Source: Acidobacteriaceae bacterium
GTDB taxonomy: Bacteria; Acidobacteriota; Terriglobia; Terriglobales; Acidobacteriaceae
Length of the DNA: 60,598 nucleotides
Reading direction: 5' to 3'
Assembly: GCA_025350325.1 (NCBI GenBank)
Contig: JANXYB010000153.1
Location: 1-60,598, forward strand
Shown: piece by piece, positions 1 to 8,237 of the stretch
How positions within the stretch are numbered: position 1 is the first letter of the stretch
Layout of the letters: every line of letters starts with the position of its first letter
Position numbers and translations under genes: made by a program
Notes under the pieces: model-generated
Databases searched by the model: none
Told to the model about the DNA's origin: nothing
Seen by the model: the letters and a program-made list of their open reading frames with translations, nothing else

Positions 1-1
1 C

Positions 2-217
<216 letters not shown>

Positions 218-219
218 CA

Positions 220-240
220 GGGACCAGGAACTAAGGACTA
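220..240 (+). repeat. Degenerate 7-bp-period repeat array
   Basis: Just after the tuf stop, three adjacent heptamers (for example GGGACCA then GGAACTA) share a G-rich/ACTA pattern with a period of seven bases. A reverse-complement array of the same word family lies at 504-531, so the two face each other across rpmG. They look like decayed short tandem repeats of the STRR kind described in cyanobacteria. That comparison is by pattern only. Confidence 0.5.
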
Positions 241-283
241 CGACAAACCGATCTTAAGCGCCTGGGAACTGAAAGGATTTGAA

Positions 284-433
284 ATGCGGGAAATCGTGAC
301 ATTGCAGTGCACTGAGTGTAAGGAGCGCAATTACTCAACGACCAAGAACAAGAAGACGACCACCGGCCGTCTCGAATTCAAGAAGTTTTGTAATCGTTGC
401 CGCAAGCACCAGCCGCACAAGGAAACAAAGTAA
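284..433 (+). CDS. rpmG: 50S ribosomal protein L33
   Basis: A 49-residue basic protein of the large ribosomal subunit. It starts [17 protein letters not shown] and carries CTEC near residue 9 and CNRC near residue 37, the four-cysteine zinc-ribbon form of L33. Length and the LEFKKFC string match the family. It sits between tuf and tRNA-Trp, its usual neighbourhood in many bacteria. An AAAGGA purine stretch precedes the ATG. Because the cysteines are kept, this is the zinc-binding type rather than the C-minus paralogue. Confidence 0.96.
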   Translation: MREIVTLQCTECKERNYSTTKNKKTTTGRLEFKKFCNRCRKHQPHKETK

Positions 434-503
434 AGCAGGGATTAAGACAGGGATAGGGATTGAGCATCGGCACAAGTGAATTGAGTAACCCCACTACAGC
501 CTC

Positions 504-531
504 TGTTCCCTTATTCCATGTTCTTAGTTCC
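504..531 (-). repeat. Degenerate 7-bp-period repeat array, inverted copy
   Basis: Heptamers such as TTATTCC and TAGTTCC follow each other with a seven-base period immediately before the tRNA-Trp gene. Their reverse complements belong to the same word family as the array at 220-240. A weaker direct set of the type AGGGAT occurs at about 434-460. Facing arrays could pair in RNA or single-stranded DNA. Confidence 0.45.
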
Positions 532-537
532 TGAAAC

Positions 538-613
538 AGGGGCGTAAGCTCAACGGCTAAACTGTCGGTCTCCAAAACCGAACTTGGGGGTTCGAATCCC
601 TCCGCCCCTGCCA
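538..613 (+). tRNA. trnW: tRNA-Trp (anticodon CCA)
   Basis: A complete cloverleaf. The acceptor arms AGGGGCG (538-544) and CGCCCCT (603-609) pair perfectly, followed by discriminator G and an encoded 3' CCA at 611-613. The anticodon stem TCGGT/ACCGA (565-569/577-581) encloses the loop CTCCAAA with anticodon CCA at 572-574. The T-arm contains GGTTCGAATCC. It lies between rpmG and secE, where tRNA-Trp is found in many bacteria. Confidence 0.97.
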
Positions 614-635
614 GATTAGTAAGGATGCGGCCGGC

Positions 636-965
636 ATGAACGCCGGGCGCGAAGGAATGGGAAGTATGGCAACCAAATCGGCGATTGAGAAGAGCGACGA
701 TCATTCCGGCAGACGGCAGGAGCCGACCGCGATATCGACTTTCTCAGGCAATGCGATGGGCACGTGGACAGGCTTCACTCACTTTTTGAGTGACGTGCGC
801 GCGGAGATGCACAAGGTGGTTGCTCCCTCGCGCAAAGAGGTGCAGGCCACGACATCCGTCGTTATCATTACGGTGTTTCTCTTCGGGTTTTTCTTTTTTG
901 TCGTGGACTTCATCTTCAACAAGGCACTCCACGAATTGCTTACGAAATTGGGCGGCGCTCAGTAA
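636..965 (+). CDS. secE: Preprotein translocase subunit SecE
   Basis: The small integral-membrane subunit of the SecYEG channel. The family core is visible: an amphipathic segment FLSDVRAEMHKVVAPSRKEV (W/PSRKE pattern) and then a single hydrophobic helix, TTSVVIITVFLFGFFFFVVDF, near the C terminus. It is 109 residues from ATG 636, which has AAGGA ten bases upstream. ATG 657 or 666 are alternative starts with purine-rich sequence ahead of them, giving about 100 residues. The hydrophilic N-terminal tail is not conserved, so the start is uncertain. The stop is three bases before the nusG start, so the two are probably co-translated. Confidence 0.93.
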   Translation: MNAGREGMGSMATKSAIEKSDDHSGRRQEPTAISTFSGNAMGTWTGFTHFLSDVRAEMHKVVAPSRKEVQATTSVVIITVFLFGFFFFVVDFIFNKALHELLTKLGGAQ

Positions 966-968
966 TCG

Positions 969-1577
969 ATGCAGCCGCGGATCGAGACAAGAATGGCAGA
1001 AGAACTGGAACAACCCGTCGAGCAGCCGAAGCCGGAGCGCAATCCACTTTTCAAGTGGTACATCCTGCACGCCTATTCCGGCTTTGAGCGCAAAGTGCGC
1101 GAGTCCATCGAGAGCCGTATAGAAGCCTTTGGACTGCGCGAAAAAGTGGGCCGCGTGATGATCCCCACCGAGCCGGTGACTGAAATTGTCAACGGCAAGA
1201 AGCGTACGATCGAACGTGTATTTCTGCCCGGCTACGTGCTGGTGGAGATGGACCTCGACAATAACCTCTGGCATGTATTGAAAGACACGCCCAAGGTTAC
1301 GGGATTTCTAGGTACAGGCGACAAGCCGGTGGCGCTTTCTGAGGAAGAAGTGAGTTCGATCATCTTCCGTTCCGAGACCGCCAAAGACAAGCCGCGGATG
1401 AAGATCAAGTTTGAGAAAAACGAGCAGGTTCGCATTACCGACGGCCCGTTTGCCAACTTCAATGGCGTGGTGGATGAGATCAACGAAGATCGCGAGACGC
1501 TAAAGGTCATGGTGACCATCTTCGGACGCTCCACCCCCGTCGAAATGGAGTTTGGCAAAGTCGAAAAGATTGAGTAG
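969..1577 (+). CDS. nusG: Transcription termination/antitermination protein NusG
   Basis: NusG binds RNA polymerase and couples it to Rho, ribosomes or antitermination factors. The NGN domain starts at WYILHAYSGFERKV, followed by RVFLPGYVLVEM. The C-terminal KOW domain reads VRITDGPFANFNGVVDEIN. The length of 202 residues is slightly above E. coli NusG. The start may instead be ATG 993 (MAEELEQ), which removes eight residues. It directly follows secE in the canonical order. Confidence 0.96.
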   Translation: MQPRIETRMAEELEQPVEQPKPERNPLFKWYILHAYSGFERKVRESIESRIEAFGLREKVGRVMIPTEPVTEIVNGKKRTIERVFLPGYVLVEMDLDNNLWHVLKDTPKVTGFLGTGDKPVALSEEEVSSIIFRSETAKDKPRMKIKFEKNEQVRITDGPFANFNGVVDEINEDRETLKVMVTIFGRSTPVEMEFGKVEKIE

Positions 1578-1590
1578 TTGCAGTTTCCAA

Positions 1591-1611
1591 GCTAGTAGCT
1601 TTCAGCTCTAG
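1591..1611 (+). repeat. Degenerate 7-bp-period repeat array in the nusG-rplK spacer
   Basis: Heptamers such as GCTAGTA and GCTTTCA follow each other with a period of seven in the 155-bp spacer after nusG. The words differ from those near tuf, but the period and the location in a spacer between translation genes are the same. The array is short and degenerate. Confidence 0.35.
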
Positions 1612-1732
1612 CCGGTCAGGCCACCTAGCTGCAGCCGATTGCAGGCAAACGCTCGAGCGCAACACCAAAATTGAATAAAAGGATTACCAGCCAAGGCTCG
1701 AAGTCAGCCGCTGGATCCAAAGGAAACCGATC

Positions 1733-2170
1733 ATGGCGACACCGAAGAAAATTACCGCAAACATCAAGCTGCAGATCGAGGCCGCGAAGGCCACGCCTGC
1801 ACCGCCGGTTGGCCCTGCCCTCGGCCAGGCGCAAGTCAATATCATGGAGTTCTGCAAGCAGTTCAACGCACGCACGCAGGACAAGGCGATGGTTGGGCTC
1901 ACGATCCCGGTGGTCATCACGGTTTATGCCGACCGCAGTTTCACCTTCATCACCAAGACGCCGCCCGCGGCCGTATTGTTGAAGAAGGCCGCTGGTCTGG
2001 CTAAAGGGTCCGGTACACCGAACAAGGAAAAAGTCGGCAAGGTCACCGAAAAGCAAGTCCGCGAGATTGCCACGCAAAAGATGCCTGATTTGAATGCCGC
2101 ATCCGTTGAGGCGGCCATCAAGAGCATCAGGGGCACGGCACGCTCTATGGGTATCGATGTAATTGGGTAA
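1733..2170 (+). CDS. rplK: 50S ribosomal protein L11
   Basis: L11 forms the GTPase-associated centre with 23S rRNA. The 145-residue product begins [20 protein letters not shown] and contains the hallmark [21 protein letters not shown]. The C-terminal RNA-binding domain ends with [27 protein letters not shown] precedes the ATG. L1 normally follows directly, but here rplA is about 5.2 kb away, beyond a terminator-like palindrome and three opposite-strand genes. Confidence 0.97.
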   Translation: MATPKKITANIKLQIEAAKATPAPPVGPALGQAQVNIMEFCKQFNARTQDKAMVGLTIPVVITVYADRSFTFITKTPPAAVLLKKAAGLAKGSGTPNKEKVGKVTEKQVREIATQKMPDLNAASVEAAIKSIRGTARSMGIDVIG

Positions 2171-2197
2171 ATTTGGCTGGCTTACTGTGCTGTAAAC

Positions 2198-2227
2198 GGA
2201 CGGCCCTCCCCGCGGGGAGGGCCGTCC
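2198..2227. terminator. 30-bp perfect palindrome, likely terminator after rplK
   Basis: A perfect GC-rich palindrome with 14-bp arms (left arm starts GGACGGCCC) and almost no loop. On the plus strand it is followed only by a short T run (TGCTTT), so it is not a textbook intrinsic terminator. It lies between rplK and a convergent minus-strand unit and could act in both directions. Confidence 0.6.
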
Positions 2228-2267
2228 TGCTTTGGTGTTGCGGTCAGCGCGCGATGTGACGACGCAT

Positions 2268-2378
2268 TTACTTCGTCGGAGTAGGTGTGAAAACTTCGCG
2301 CTTCTGGCCGGGTTCTGGTTTAGGCTTCGGTTTGGGCGCTTTCTTAACTTCTTTTTTGCCTTTATCTTTGCTTCCCAT
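2268..2378 (-). CDS. Very small lysine/proline-rich basic protein (36 aa)
   Basis: A minus-strand reading frame of 36 codons plus stop. The predicted product starts MGSKDKGKKEVKKAPKPKP and continues as a basic K/P-rich peptide ending in VFTPTPTK. No family is recognised. The composition (alternating Lys-Pro, no hydrophobic core) suggests an unstructured nucleic-acid- or ribosome-binding peptide, if it is made. No clear ribosome-binding site is visible upstream of the ATG (2376-2378). It lies in the gap between rplK and the M14 peptidase gene, on the same strand as the latter. Confidence 0.4.
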   Translation of the reverse strand: MGSKDKGKKEVKKAPKPKPKPEPGQKREVFTPTPTK

Positions 2379-2514
2379 AGCTTAAAGCATTACACAAAGT
2401 ATCCCCTTCGAAAAGGGAAAGTCGCGAAATCATCCGCAATGTTACCGCCTCTTACAACAGCAGGGCCGTGCGCAGTTTTCGTCAGCAGGATTGTAGACCC
2501 ACGATTTGCAAGCA

Positions 2515-5500
2515 TTACGGGTTCGGGGGTGTGTTCGCCGCCGGTTTCGTCGCGTCCGGAGGAACCGAAATTGGTTGCGCAACCTTCTTCGCCGGGTCTG
2601 GAGGTGCTGGCGCTCTATATCCGAGATGGCCGTGATTCAGAATCGCGTTAAAGACCAGCGCGTACGTTCCAATGGTTTCGCCGCGGTAGATCGGATTATT
2701 GCCGAAGAGCAGAACGGACCCCTGTCCGAGGTGCGCATTGACCACCACGGCGTGCTCGGCGATCGATCCACCCTTGTCGAGCAGACCATCGAGCAGCAGG
2801 CCCTTGGACTCGGTGAACCGCAAAATTACTTCTGGCCGCAGTGGCTCAGGAATGACGAGCGGATTGTTGCGCATCTGGTCTTCATTGAGTTTCTTCGCCT
2901 GCCAGGGTTCTTGCTTCTCGATCGGTTCAGCATCGGTCGCCTTTCTGCCTAGCGGTGTGTCGCTGTCTTCAATCGCGCCGCGCCCGGTTGGCCGGTCGGC
3001 GTAAGGATCCATGAGCATCCGGCCACCTGCGCGGCCCAGTGTGTTGCTGATGTTGAATGCCATGCCCCCGGCGCTCATCACCGGCACGGTCGTTTCATAG
3101 CCGTATGCAACCGGATTGTCGCGCGCCACAAAAATCGTGTTGAGCACTGACCCGACAACGCGTGCCTCTTCGCGCGCCGCGACGCTAACTCCGGGAGCAA
3201 GTCCTGTGTCGATGGCAAACTGCGCGGTGTCTTCGCAGGTAATGAGCAAGCCGCCCTGCTCGACAAATCTCCTCAGGTGCTCCAATCCCTCATATCCCAG
3301 CCCGGGTCGAATATCATGTGTGCTGTCTATCGCGCCTAGATTTGGAGTGAGGTCTGACTTCTCCCATGGCATCGCATTGTTCCACATCGGCATGCCGTTC
3401 AAAATATCGAGCGACGAAGCGCGTCCCACAGGAGCGAAGACGATCACGTCATACTTCGCGCGCAAGTCGTCCTCTTTGGCCACCGTTTGCGTGCTGATGT
3501 AGCTAAAAGGCACGCCTGTGTTATCGAATGCGTAACGCCACCATCCCTCAGTCTGCGTGGCCAGCCACGTATGCATCATGGCGATGCGCGGCGCAGCGAC
3601 AGGATGCGCCGGAACCGAAGGCGCTGCACTGAGCCGCGATGCATCAAGCGCAAGCTCTTTCAGCGCTGCGGCGACGCGATCATCGGCAGCGCCGGTGATC
3701 AGAAGCGTGCCCGCCGCAAAATGTTTTTGATCCGCGTCAAAGGACTTCTCTACTGCCTCAATTTTTGCGTCCTTCAGCTTGTACATCAGGGCTAAAAGCG
3801 TCCCCTGCCCTGAGTTCGGCACGGCCACAATCGAGCCCGTGCCGTCTACCTTGCCGGCAAGTGTCGATGGATCGGTCAGCGGTGTCATTCCTGCCTGCAA
3901 AATCCCAGCATCGGCAATACGCACGACTCGCACGTTGAACAAATGCGTGAATGACCATCCCGTGTCGTCGTAGGGATGCTTCTGCGGATCGTCGGGAGCC
4001 CAGAACTGGCGGTCAAGCAGTGCATCGGCAATGCGCGAATACGGCTGGTCCATGCGCACTACGATGCTGCCTGCGGCAAATGTCTCCTGCTTCGGTTTGT
4101 CGCCACGCTTCTCAACAGGCAACCCGCAGGTTGCAGGTGCGCTGAGCTGCTGCAATTCGACATGCTGCCGTAGCAGCGCTTTCAGCAATGCGATGGTACG
4201 GTTGGTCGTTTTTGCGTCCGGGGGAAGCACGTAGGCCGCAGGCCCTTCCAGGGTGGGCTTCTGCGTCGAACGCTTGCTCTTGGCGTAGTAGTTTTCGAGG
4301 AAGTGATGCGTGTTGTGCGAGAAATAAGAGATGGTCGACAGCAGCGCCGTCTGTTCGTAATTGTTGTTATCGCGCTGCGACCAGGTCACGGTCGGGAGCG
4401 GAGGATTTTGTCGATACCACGTGCGCGAATATTCTTCAGGATCGAGAATGCGCTTCTCAGTATCGGCGCCTCCGTTGCCAAACGTTTCGTAGAGCCGGCT
4501 GATGCCGTTGTGCATCGCGGCTAGAAACATCAGGTAGCCGGGGCTCCACGTATCAAAGTCGCCGTGGGTGAAGACGCCGGGCATGCCGAAGTTCTGCATC
4601 TGCGCCACGTTGTTCCATCCCAACTCTGCCCACTCGTCCGCCAGTTGCGGATCGACCCACGCGTTGTATGGCCCGTCGCCCACGGTGTTGTCGTAGAGAA
4701 ATGGAACCGACTCGTGTAGGTCGTGGAGCACCTGTGCATGCCAATCGATATAGGTATCCAACACGTTGCGCGTGAGGTTCAACGTGATGCCCATCGCGTC
4801 GCGATTATTGTCGTGCGCGACATAGTGACCCCAGTAAATAAGGCGCGGCCATTTCTGATCGGGATGAGCCTTGTGCCATTTGTAAATGTCGACCATGCGA
4901 TCGCGGCCATCTACTTCGACGACGGGCGTGATCAGCACGATCATGTGCGAGCGAATGTACTTGATGTACGGCGCATCATCCACCGCAAGGCGGTAGGCCA
5001 TCTCCATCAACGCGGTCGGCGCGCCTGTTTCGGTCGAGTGAATAGTGCCGGTAATGTAGTAAACCGGCCATGATTGATCGATCAGCGTGCGCGCTTTTGC
5101 ATCGTCAAATCCGATAGTGCGCGGATCGCCTAACTGCGCCAACCGCGCGCTATTTTCCTTGGCCGCATTGAGCAGCGTCGGATCGGCAATTGCCGCAGCG
5201 ATCATCTCGCGGCCTTCTTCTGACTTGCCAATACTGAAGACCCTGACGCGTGGGCTGCTCGCCGCAAGCAGCCGGAAATATTTGTACACGTCCTCGGCAT
5301 AGGGCAGCATGTCGGGCGCACCGGAGACATCTCCAAGCACCTTGGCAGGCGTGGGCACGGTCTTCGATGCGGGGAGGTAATCGACGAGCGGCGAAATAAA
5401 CGATGGGTCGGTCGTGTACTTATGAATTTTTTCTGTGTATTGCTGATCGACTGCCTGCTGTGGATCGCGCGCAAAGTTGGCATTGAATGCCTGTGATCGA

Positions 5501-5574
5501 ACTGCGCGGCCTGCACCGCAGCAAATGATCAATGAAAAAACAAAGGCCCAGTGAATGCGTCGCATACGCCTCAT
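2515..5574 (-). CDS. Secreted M14-family zinc carboxypeptidase-like protein
   Basis: A 1019-residue exported protein with a signal peptide (hydrophobic residues about 9-22, cleavage near residue 28). The M14 peptidase domain spans about residues 80-450. The zinc-binding HxxE is H179-S-T-E182 in GTIHSTETGAP, and the third ligand is probably H287 in LHDLHES. The C-terminal ~350 residues contain a glutamine-amidotransferase-like segment (YDVIVFAPVG, FVEQGGLLITCED), as in other large secreted M14 proteins. It probably trims peptides outside the cytoplasm. It lies opposite to the ribosomal operon and interrupts it. A second start codon three codons in is possible. Confidence 0.8.
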   Translation of the reverse strand: MRRMRRIHWAFVFSLIICCGAGRAVRSQAFNANFARDPQQAVDQQYTEKIHKYTTDPSFISPLVDYLPASKTVPTPAKVLGDVSGAPDMLPYAEDVYKYFRLLAASSPRVRVFSIGKSEEGREMIAAAIADPTLLNAAKENSARLAQLGDPRTIGFDDAKARTLIDQSWPVYYITGTIHSTETGAPTALMEMAYRLAVDDAPYIKYIRSHMIVLITPVVEVDGRDRMVDIYKWHKAHPDQKWPRLIYWGHYVAHDNNRDAMGITLNLTRNVLDTYIDWHAQVLHDLHESVPFLYDNTVGDGPYNAWVDPQLADEWAELGWNNVAQMQNFGMPGVFTHGDFDTWSPGYLMFLAAMHNGISRLYETFGNGGADTEKRILDPEEYSRTWYRQNPPLPTVTWSQRDNNNYEQTALLSTISYFSHNTHHFLENYYAKSKRSTQKPTLEGPAAYVLPPDAKTTNRTIALLKALLRQHVELQQLSAPATCGLPVEKRGDKPKQETFAAGSIVVRMDQPYSRIADALLDRQFWAPDDPQKHPYDDTGWSFTHLFNVRVVRIADAGILQAGMTPLTDPSTLAGKVDGTGSIVAVPNSGQGTLLALMYKLKDAKIEAVEKSFDADQKHFAAGTLLITGAADDRVAAALKELALDASRLSAAPSVPAHPVAAPRIAMMHTWLATQTEGWWRYAFDNTGVPFSYISTQTVAKEDDLRAKYDVIVFAPVGRASSLDILNGMPMWNNAMPWEKSDLTPNLGAIDSTHDIRPGLGYEGLEHLRRFVEQGGLLITCEDTAQFAIDTGLAPGVSVAAREEARVVGSVLNTIFVARDNPVAYGYETTVPVMSAGGMAFNISNTLGRAGGRMLMDPYADRPTGRGAIEDSDTPLGRKATDAEPIEKQEPWQAKKLNEDQMRNNPLVIPEPLRPEVILRFTESKGLLLDGLLDKGGSIAEHAVVVNAHLGQGSVLLFGNNPIYRGETIGTYALVFNAILNHGHLGYRAPAPPDPAKKVAQPISVPPDATKPAANTPPNP

Positions 5575-5836
5575 TTCAAATTACTTTTCTCATTTTTAAG
5601 GAATTGTTGTTCCTGTATGTTTTGGAAAGCAGGTGACATCGAGGAGACACAGGACCGCGGGGAGTACGGAGAAAGCCATTAGCGATCAAAGCCGAAGTGG
5701 GTAAATTAGAATCATTGAAGTTGCGGAGCGCCATCGAGCCCATTCTTGCATATCTGATGATGGGCTCATACGAAGCGTGTCGATAACGTATATTCGATTC
5801 GGTAAAATGTGAATCTAGTATGCGGCCTCACCTGAA
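5575..5836. other. Gene-free stretch upstream of the M14 gene
   Basis: No credible reading frame is seen here. It should hold the promoter of the minus-strand M14 gene, because the terminator at 5837-5881 would isolate that gene from the VWA gene upstream. No promoter could be assigned with confidence; the region near 5580-5620 is AT-rich. Confidence 0.4.
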
Positions 5837-5881
5837 AAAACCGTCGCGGGGCTACCGTTGTTCACGGCGCCCGCGACGGTT
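5837..5881 (-). terminator. Intrinsic terminator of the VWA protein gene
   Basis: The 12-bp arms AACCGTCGCGGG and its complement (5839-5850/5870-5881) enclose a 19-base loop. Read on the minus strand the stem is followed by TTTTTTC, a classic Rho-independent signal, about 50 bases past the stop codon of the VWA gene. Confidence 0.85.
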
Positions 5882-5930
5882 CTATGCAGCGGCTGTTTAT
5901 CGCTACTGATCCAGTTGTTTCATTTGCAAC

Positions 5931-6872
5931 TTACTCACCCGCACCGTTTGCGGCGCGGGTTACAAAGACCCGCTGCGGAGCATCGACCTTGGCGGACGGA
6001 ACGTGCAGTTCAAGCTTCATGTTCGCAACTTCGGGCTTGCCGCTAAGGGGAGAAGTGAAGCTTACGGTGTACTGGTTTCTAAATCGCCGGCGCAGGTCAT
6101 TGAAGTAGGGCTCCATTCCGACCGGATTGCCCATTCCTTGCCAATAGCTGTAGCCGCCGGTCGCCTGCGCAACCTCCTGCAACAGGCTCTGGCCCGCGTT
6201 GGTCGCGTATGCAGAACTGTTCAACCGGCCCTGATCCTGCCAGTAAATCGAGTAAACCACCAGCCCGGCGCGAATCGAGTCAGAGATCGCCGACTGGACG
6301 TATGGATCGTCCGGATCGAAGCGGCGGTCGTAATTATCGACACCGTCGGTAATCATCACCACTTCGCGGCGTGCCGTTGGATCCTTCGAGGGCCAGTTTT
6401 TCGCCAGATCGGACAGGCAAAAATAGGGGCTGGCGTTCGACCCTGGCGATCCTGCCGAGAGATGAAGACCGCGCAAAACCTGGCCCGGGTCAGACGACAG
6501 AGGTCCAGTCAGAGCGGTGCGGCCATTGTCCATATAGCCGATGGTGAACTTCGCATTCGCCGGCATTTCTTTCACAAATCCTTGGATATCGCCGAATTGC
6601 TGCCCCAGGCTGGAGCGCGCCGACCCGTCGATGAGCAGAATCAATTCGAGCCGGCTATTAGCGCCTCGCTCGGGTGTCCAGCCAGTTACAGTCGACTGTT
6701 TGCCATTGACTTTCAGCTTCACATCGCGCGGGTTGACGTTTGCAAGTTCTTCCCCCGAGTGGGCTGGGAGAATTGTTATTACAGCATGACCCTGACCCGC
6801 TTGCGCGAAGGATTGGCCTGCAGACAACAATATTGCCGTGGTTAATGCCACTACAATTCCTGAGTTCTTCAT
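5931..6872 (-). CDS. Secreted VWFA-related domain protein
   Basis: A 313-residue protein with a signal peptide (residues 1-23, ending SFAQA) and a von Willebrand factor A fold. The first metal-site loop reads LLIDGSARSS: D82 and S84 are present, but the fifth position of DxSxS is Arg86, so the MIDAS is degenerate. VVMITDGVDNYDRR gives the later Asp. The sequence resembles the acidobacterial VWFA-related family of secreted adhesion-like proteins. It has its own terminator and no obvious operon partner. The function is unknown; binding of an extracellular ligand is a guess. Confidence 0.75.
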   Translation of the reverse strand: MKNSGIVVALTTAILLSAGQSFAQAGQGHAVITILPAHSGEELANVNPRDVKLKVNGKQSTVTGWTPERGANSRLELILLIDGSARSSLGQQFGDIQGFVKEMPANAKFTIGYMDNGRTALTGPLSSDPGQVLRGLHLSAGSPGSNASPYFCLSDLAKNWPSKDPTARREVVMITDGVDNYDRRFDPDDPYVQSAISDSIRAGLVVYSIYWQDQGRLNSSAYATNAGQSLLQEVAQATGGYSYWQGMGNPVGMEPYFNDLRRRFRNQYTVSFTSPLSGKPEVANMKLELHVPSAKVDAPQRVFVTRAANGAGE

Positions 6873-7118
6873 GGTGAATTTCCCCTTGAAGGCGCTGAGC
6901 GCTAAGCCGTCGAGACCCGTACCGTGCCCTCATCCCTCATCTGATTAGATGCTCTACTCGCTGATTTGTCGCTAAATGAGCATCTCAGCCGTTCCTAAGC
7001 CTCATGCCTAGAAGGCACTATCTTAAAAACGTCCTTCGCTCCCGTGCGGTATCTGTATGGTGGCGGCAGCCCCTTTGCGGCCTTCGCGCGAATTGGATCA
7101 TTCACACATGAATTCTCG

Positions 7119-7162
7119 TCTCTATGCATGCAGGCGGCCGTCTCTATGCATGCAGGCGGCCG
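7119..7162 (+). repeat. Exact tandem duplication of a 22-bp unit
   Basis: Two identical, directly adjacent copies of a 22-bp unit (7119-7140 and 7141-7162) that contains ATGCATGCAGGCGGCCG. They lie 35 bp upstream of the -35 box of the rplA promoter. Perfect identity suggests a recent duplication. Confidence 0.9.
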
Positions 7163-7196
7163 TAAGATGGGCAAGGAAAAGTAGCATGCAGGTCAC

Positions 7197-7225
7197 TTGC
7201 AATTTGGCGACCATTTCGCTATGAT
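7197..7225 (+). promoter_or_regulatory. Sigma70-type promoter of rplA-rplJ-rplL
   Basis: TTGCAA at 7197-7202 and TATGAT at 7220-7225 are separated by exactly 17 bp, five of six matches to each consensus box. Transcription would start near 7232, giving a leader of about 137 bases before the rplA ATG. This fits the separation of rplA from rplK. The rest of 6873-7368 holds no gene. Confidence 0.72.
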
Positions 7226-7368
7226 CCGTAGATGTGCCTGAAGGGAAACTTTGGGCCGTCATAAGCACCACGGTTCTTGAGCCCGTTCGAAAGCGACGCC
7301 ATTCTGGTTCGCACTTCCGGGTTCCTTGCAAAGCAAGGCTGGCAAGGGCGGTGGGAGACGAGGAAACA

Positions 7369-8076
7369 ATGCCAAAAGAAAGCAAAAATATTGTGAAAGC
7401 GCGCGCGGCTGTGACCAAGCCGGCCTATCCGCTGCCGGAAGCAGTTACGCTGCTCAAGCAAGTTAAGTATGCGAAGTTCGACGAGACCGTTGACCTCACC
7501 ATGCGGTTGGGTGTCGACACCCGCCACGCCGACCAGATGGTCCGCGGCACCGTTGTTCTACCACACGGGTTGGGTAAAACCAAGATTGTAGCTGTCATCG
7601 CTTCGGGCGATCGCCAGAAGGAAGCGACCGAGGCTGGCGCTGACTTTGTCGGTGGCGAAGAGATGGTCGAGAAGATTCAGAAGGAAAACTGGACCGCGTT
7701 TGACGCACTGATTGCGACGCCAGACATGATGAAGGTAGTGGGTCGCCTGGGTAAGGTACTCGGTCCCAAGGGCCTGATGCCAAATCCCAAGACTGGAACC
7801 GTGACCCTCGACGTGGCTGCGGCGGTGAAAGAAATCAAGGCCGGTAAGGTTGAGTTCCGGGCTGACAAGACTAGCCTGGTGCATGTACCGGTGGGCAAGT
7901 TGAGCTTTGACCCGCAAAAGCTGATCGATAACGCGACAACCGTCATTTCCTCGATTGTGCGCGCCAAGCCTTCGGCTGCCAAAGGCAAGTACATCAAGAG
8001 TGTCACCTTGAGCTCGACGATGGGGCCCGGGGTTCCACTGGATTCTGCAGTTGCCGATGCGGCGGGCAAGCACTAA
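7369..8076 (+). CDS. rplA: 50S ribosomal protein L1
   Basis: A 235-residue L1-stalk protein and likely translational autoregulator. It starts [15 protein letters not shown] and contains [19 protein letters not shown], the loop [18 protein letters not shown], and GKVEFRADK with its conserved C-terminal motifs. The ATG at 7369 follows GAGGAA six bases upstream. The frame stays open upstream to 7234, but that part has no L1 similarity. It heads a unit with rplJ and rplL; in most bacteria it would directly follow rplK. Confidence 0.97.
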   Translation: MPKESKNIVKARAAVTKPAYPLPEAVTLLKQVKYAKFDETVDLTMRLGVDTRHADQMVRGTVVLPHGLGKTKIVAVIASGDRQKEATEAGADFVGGEEMVEKIQKENWTAFDALIATPDMMKVVGRLGKVLGPKGLMPNPKTGTVTLDVAAAVKEIKAGKVEFRADKTSLVHVPVGKLSFDPQKLIDNATTVISSIVRAKPSAAKGKYIKSVTLSSTMGPGVPLDSAVADAAGKH

Positions 8077-8084
8077 GAGGTAAT

Positions 8085-8112
8085 GGACGGTGAATAGCGG
8101 TCGATGAACAGT
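8085..8112 (+). repeat. Degenerate 7-bp-period array, left side of rplA-rplJ spacer
   Basis: Four adjacent heptamers, including GGACGGT and GAACAGT, with a seven-base period. The same words appear in reverse complement at 8193-8227, so the ends of the spacer can pair (GGACGGT with ACCGTCC). Confidence 0.55.
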
Positions 8113-8192
8113 GACCATGCGTTCAGATTCGGTCCCGAACGGCAGGCTTAAACAGATTTGGAAACAGGAATGTTGATCGAGGGTGGTTCTTA

Positions 8193-8227
8193 ACCGTCCA
8201 CTCTTCAATGATCACCGTTCACTGTGC
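8193..8227 (-). repeat. Degenerate 7-bp-period array, right side of rplA-rplJ spacer
   Basis: Five heptamers with a period of seven, including ACCGTCC and ACCGTTC. They are the inverted counterpart of 8085-8112 and end ten bases before the rplJ start, inside the region where an L10 autoregulatory leader is normally expected. Confidence 0.55.
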
Positions 8228-8237
8228 GGAGCACACG

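Noticed and set aside
744..1274. 176-codon minus-strand frame over secE-nusG
   Set aside because: Antisense shadow of two clear genes.
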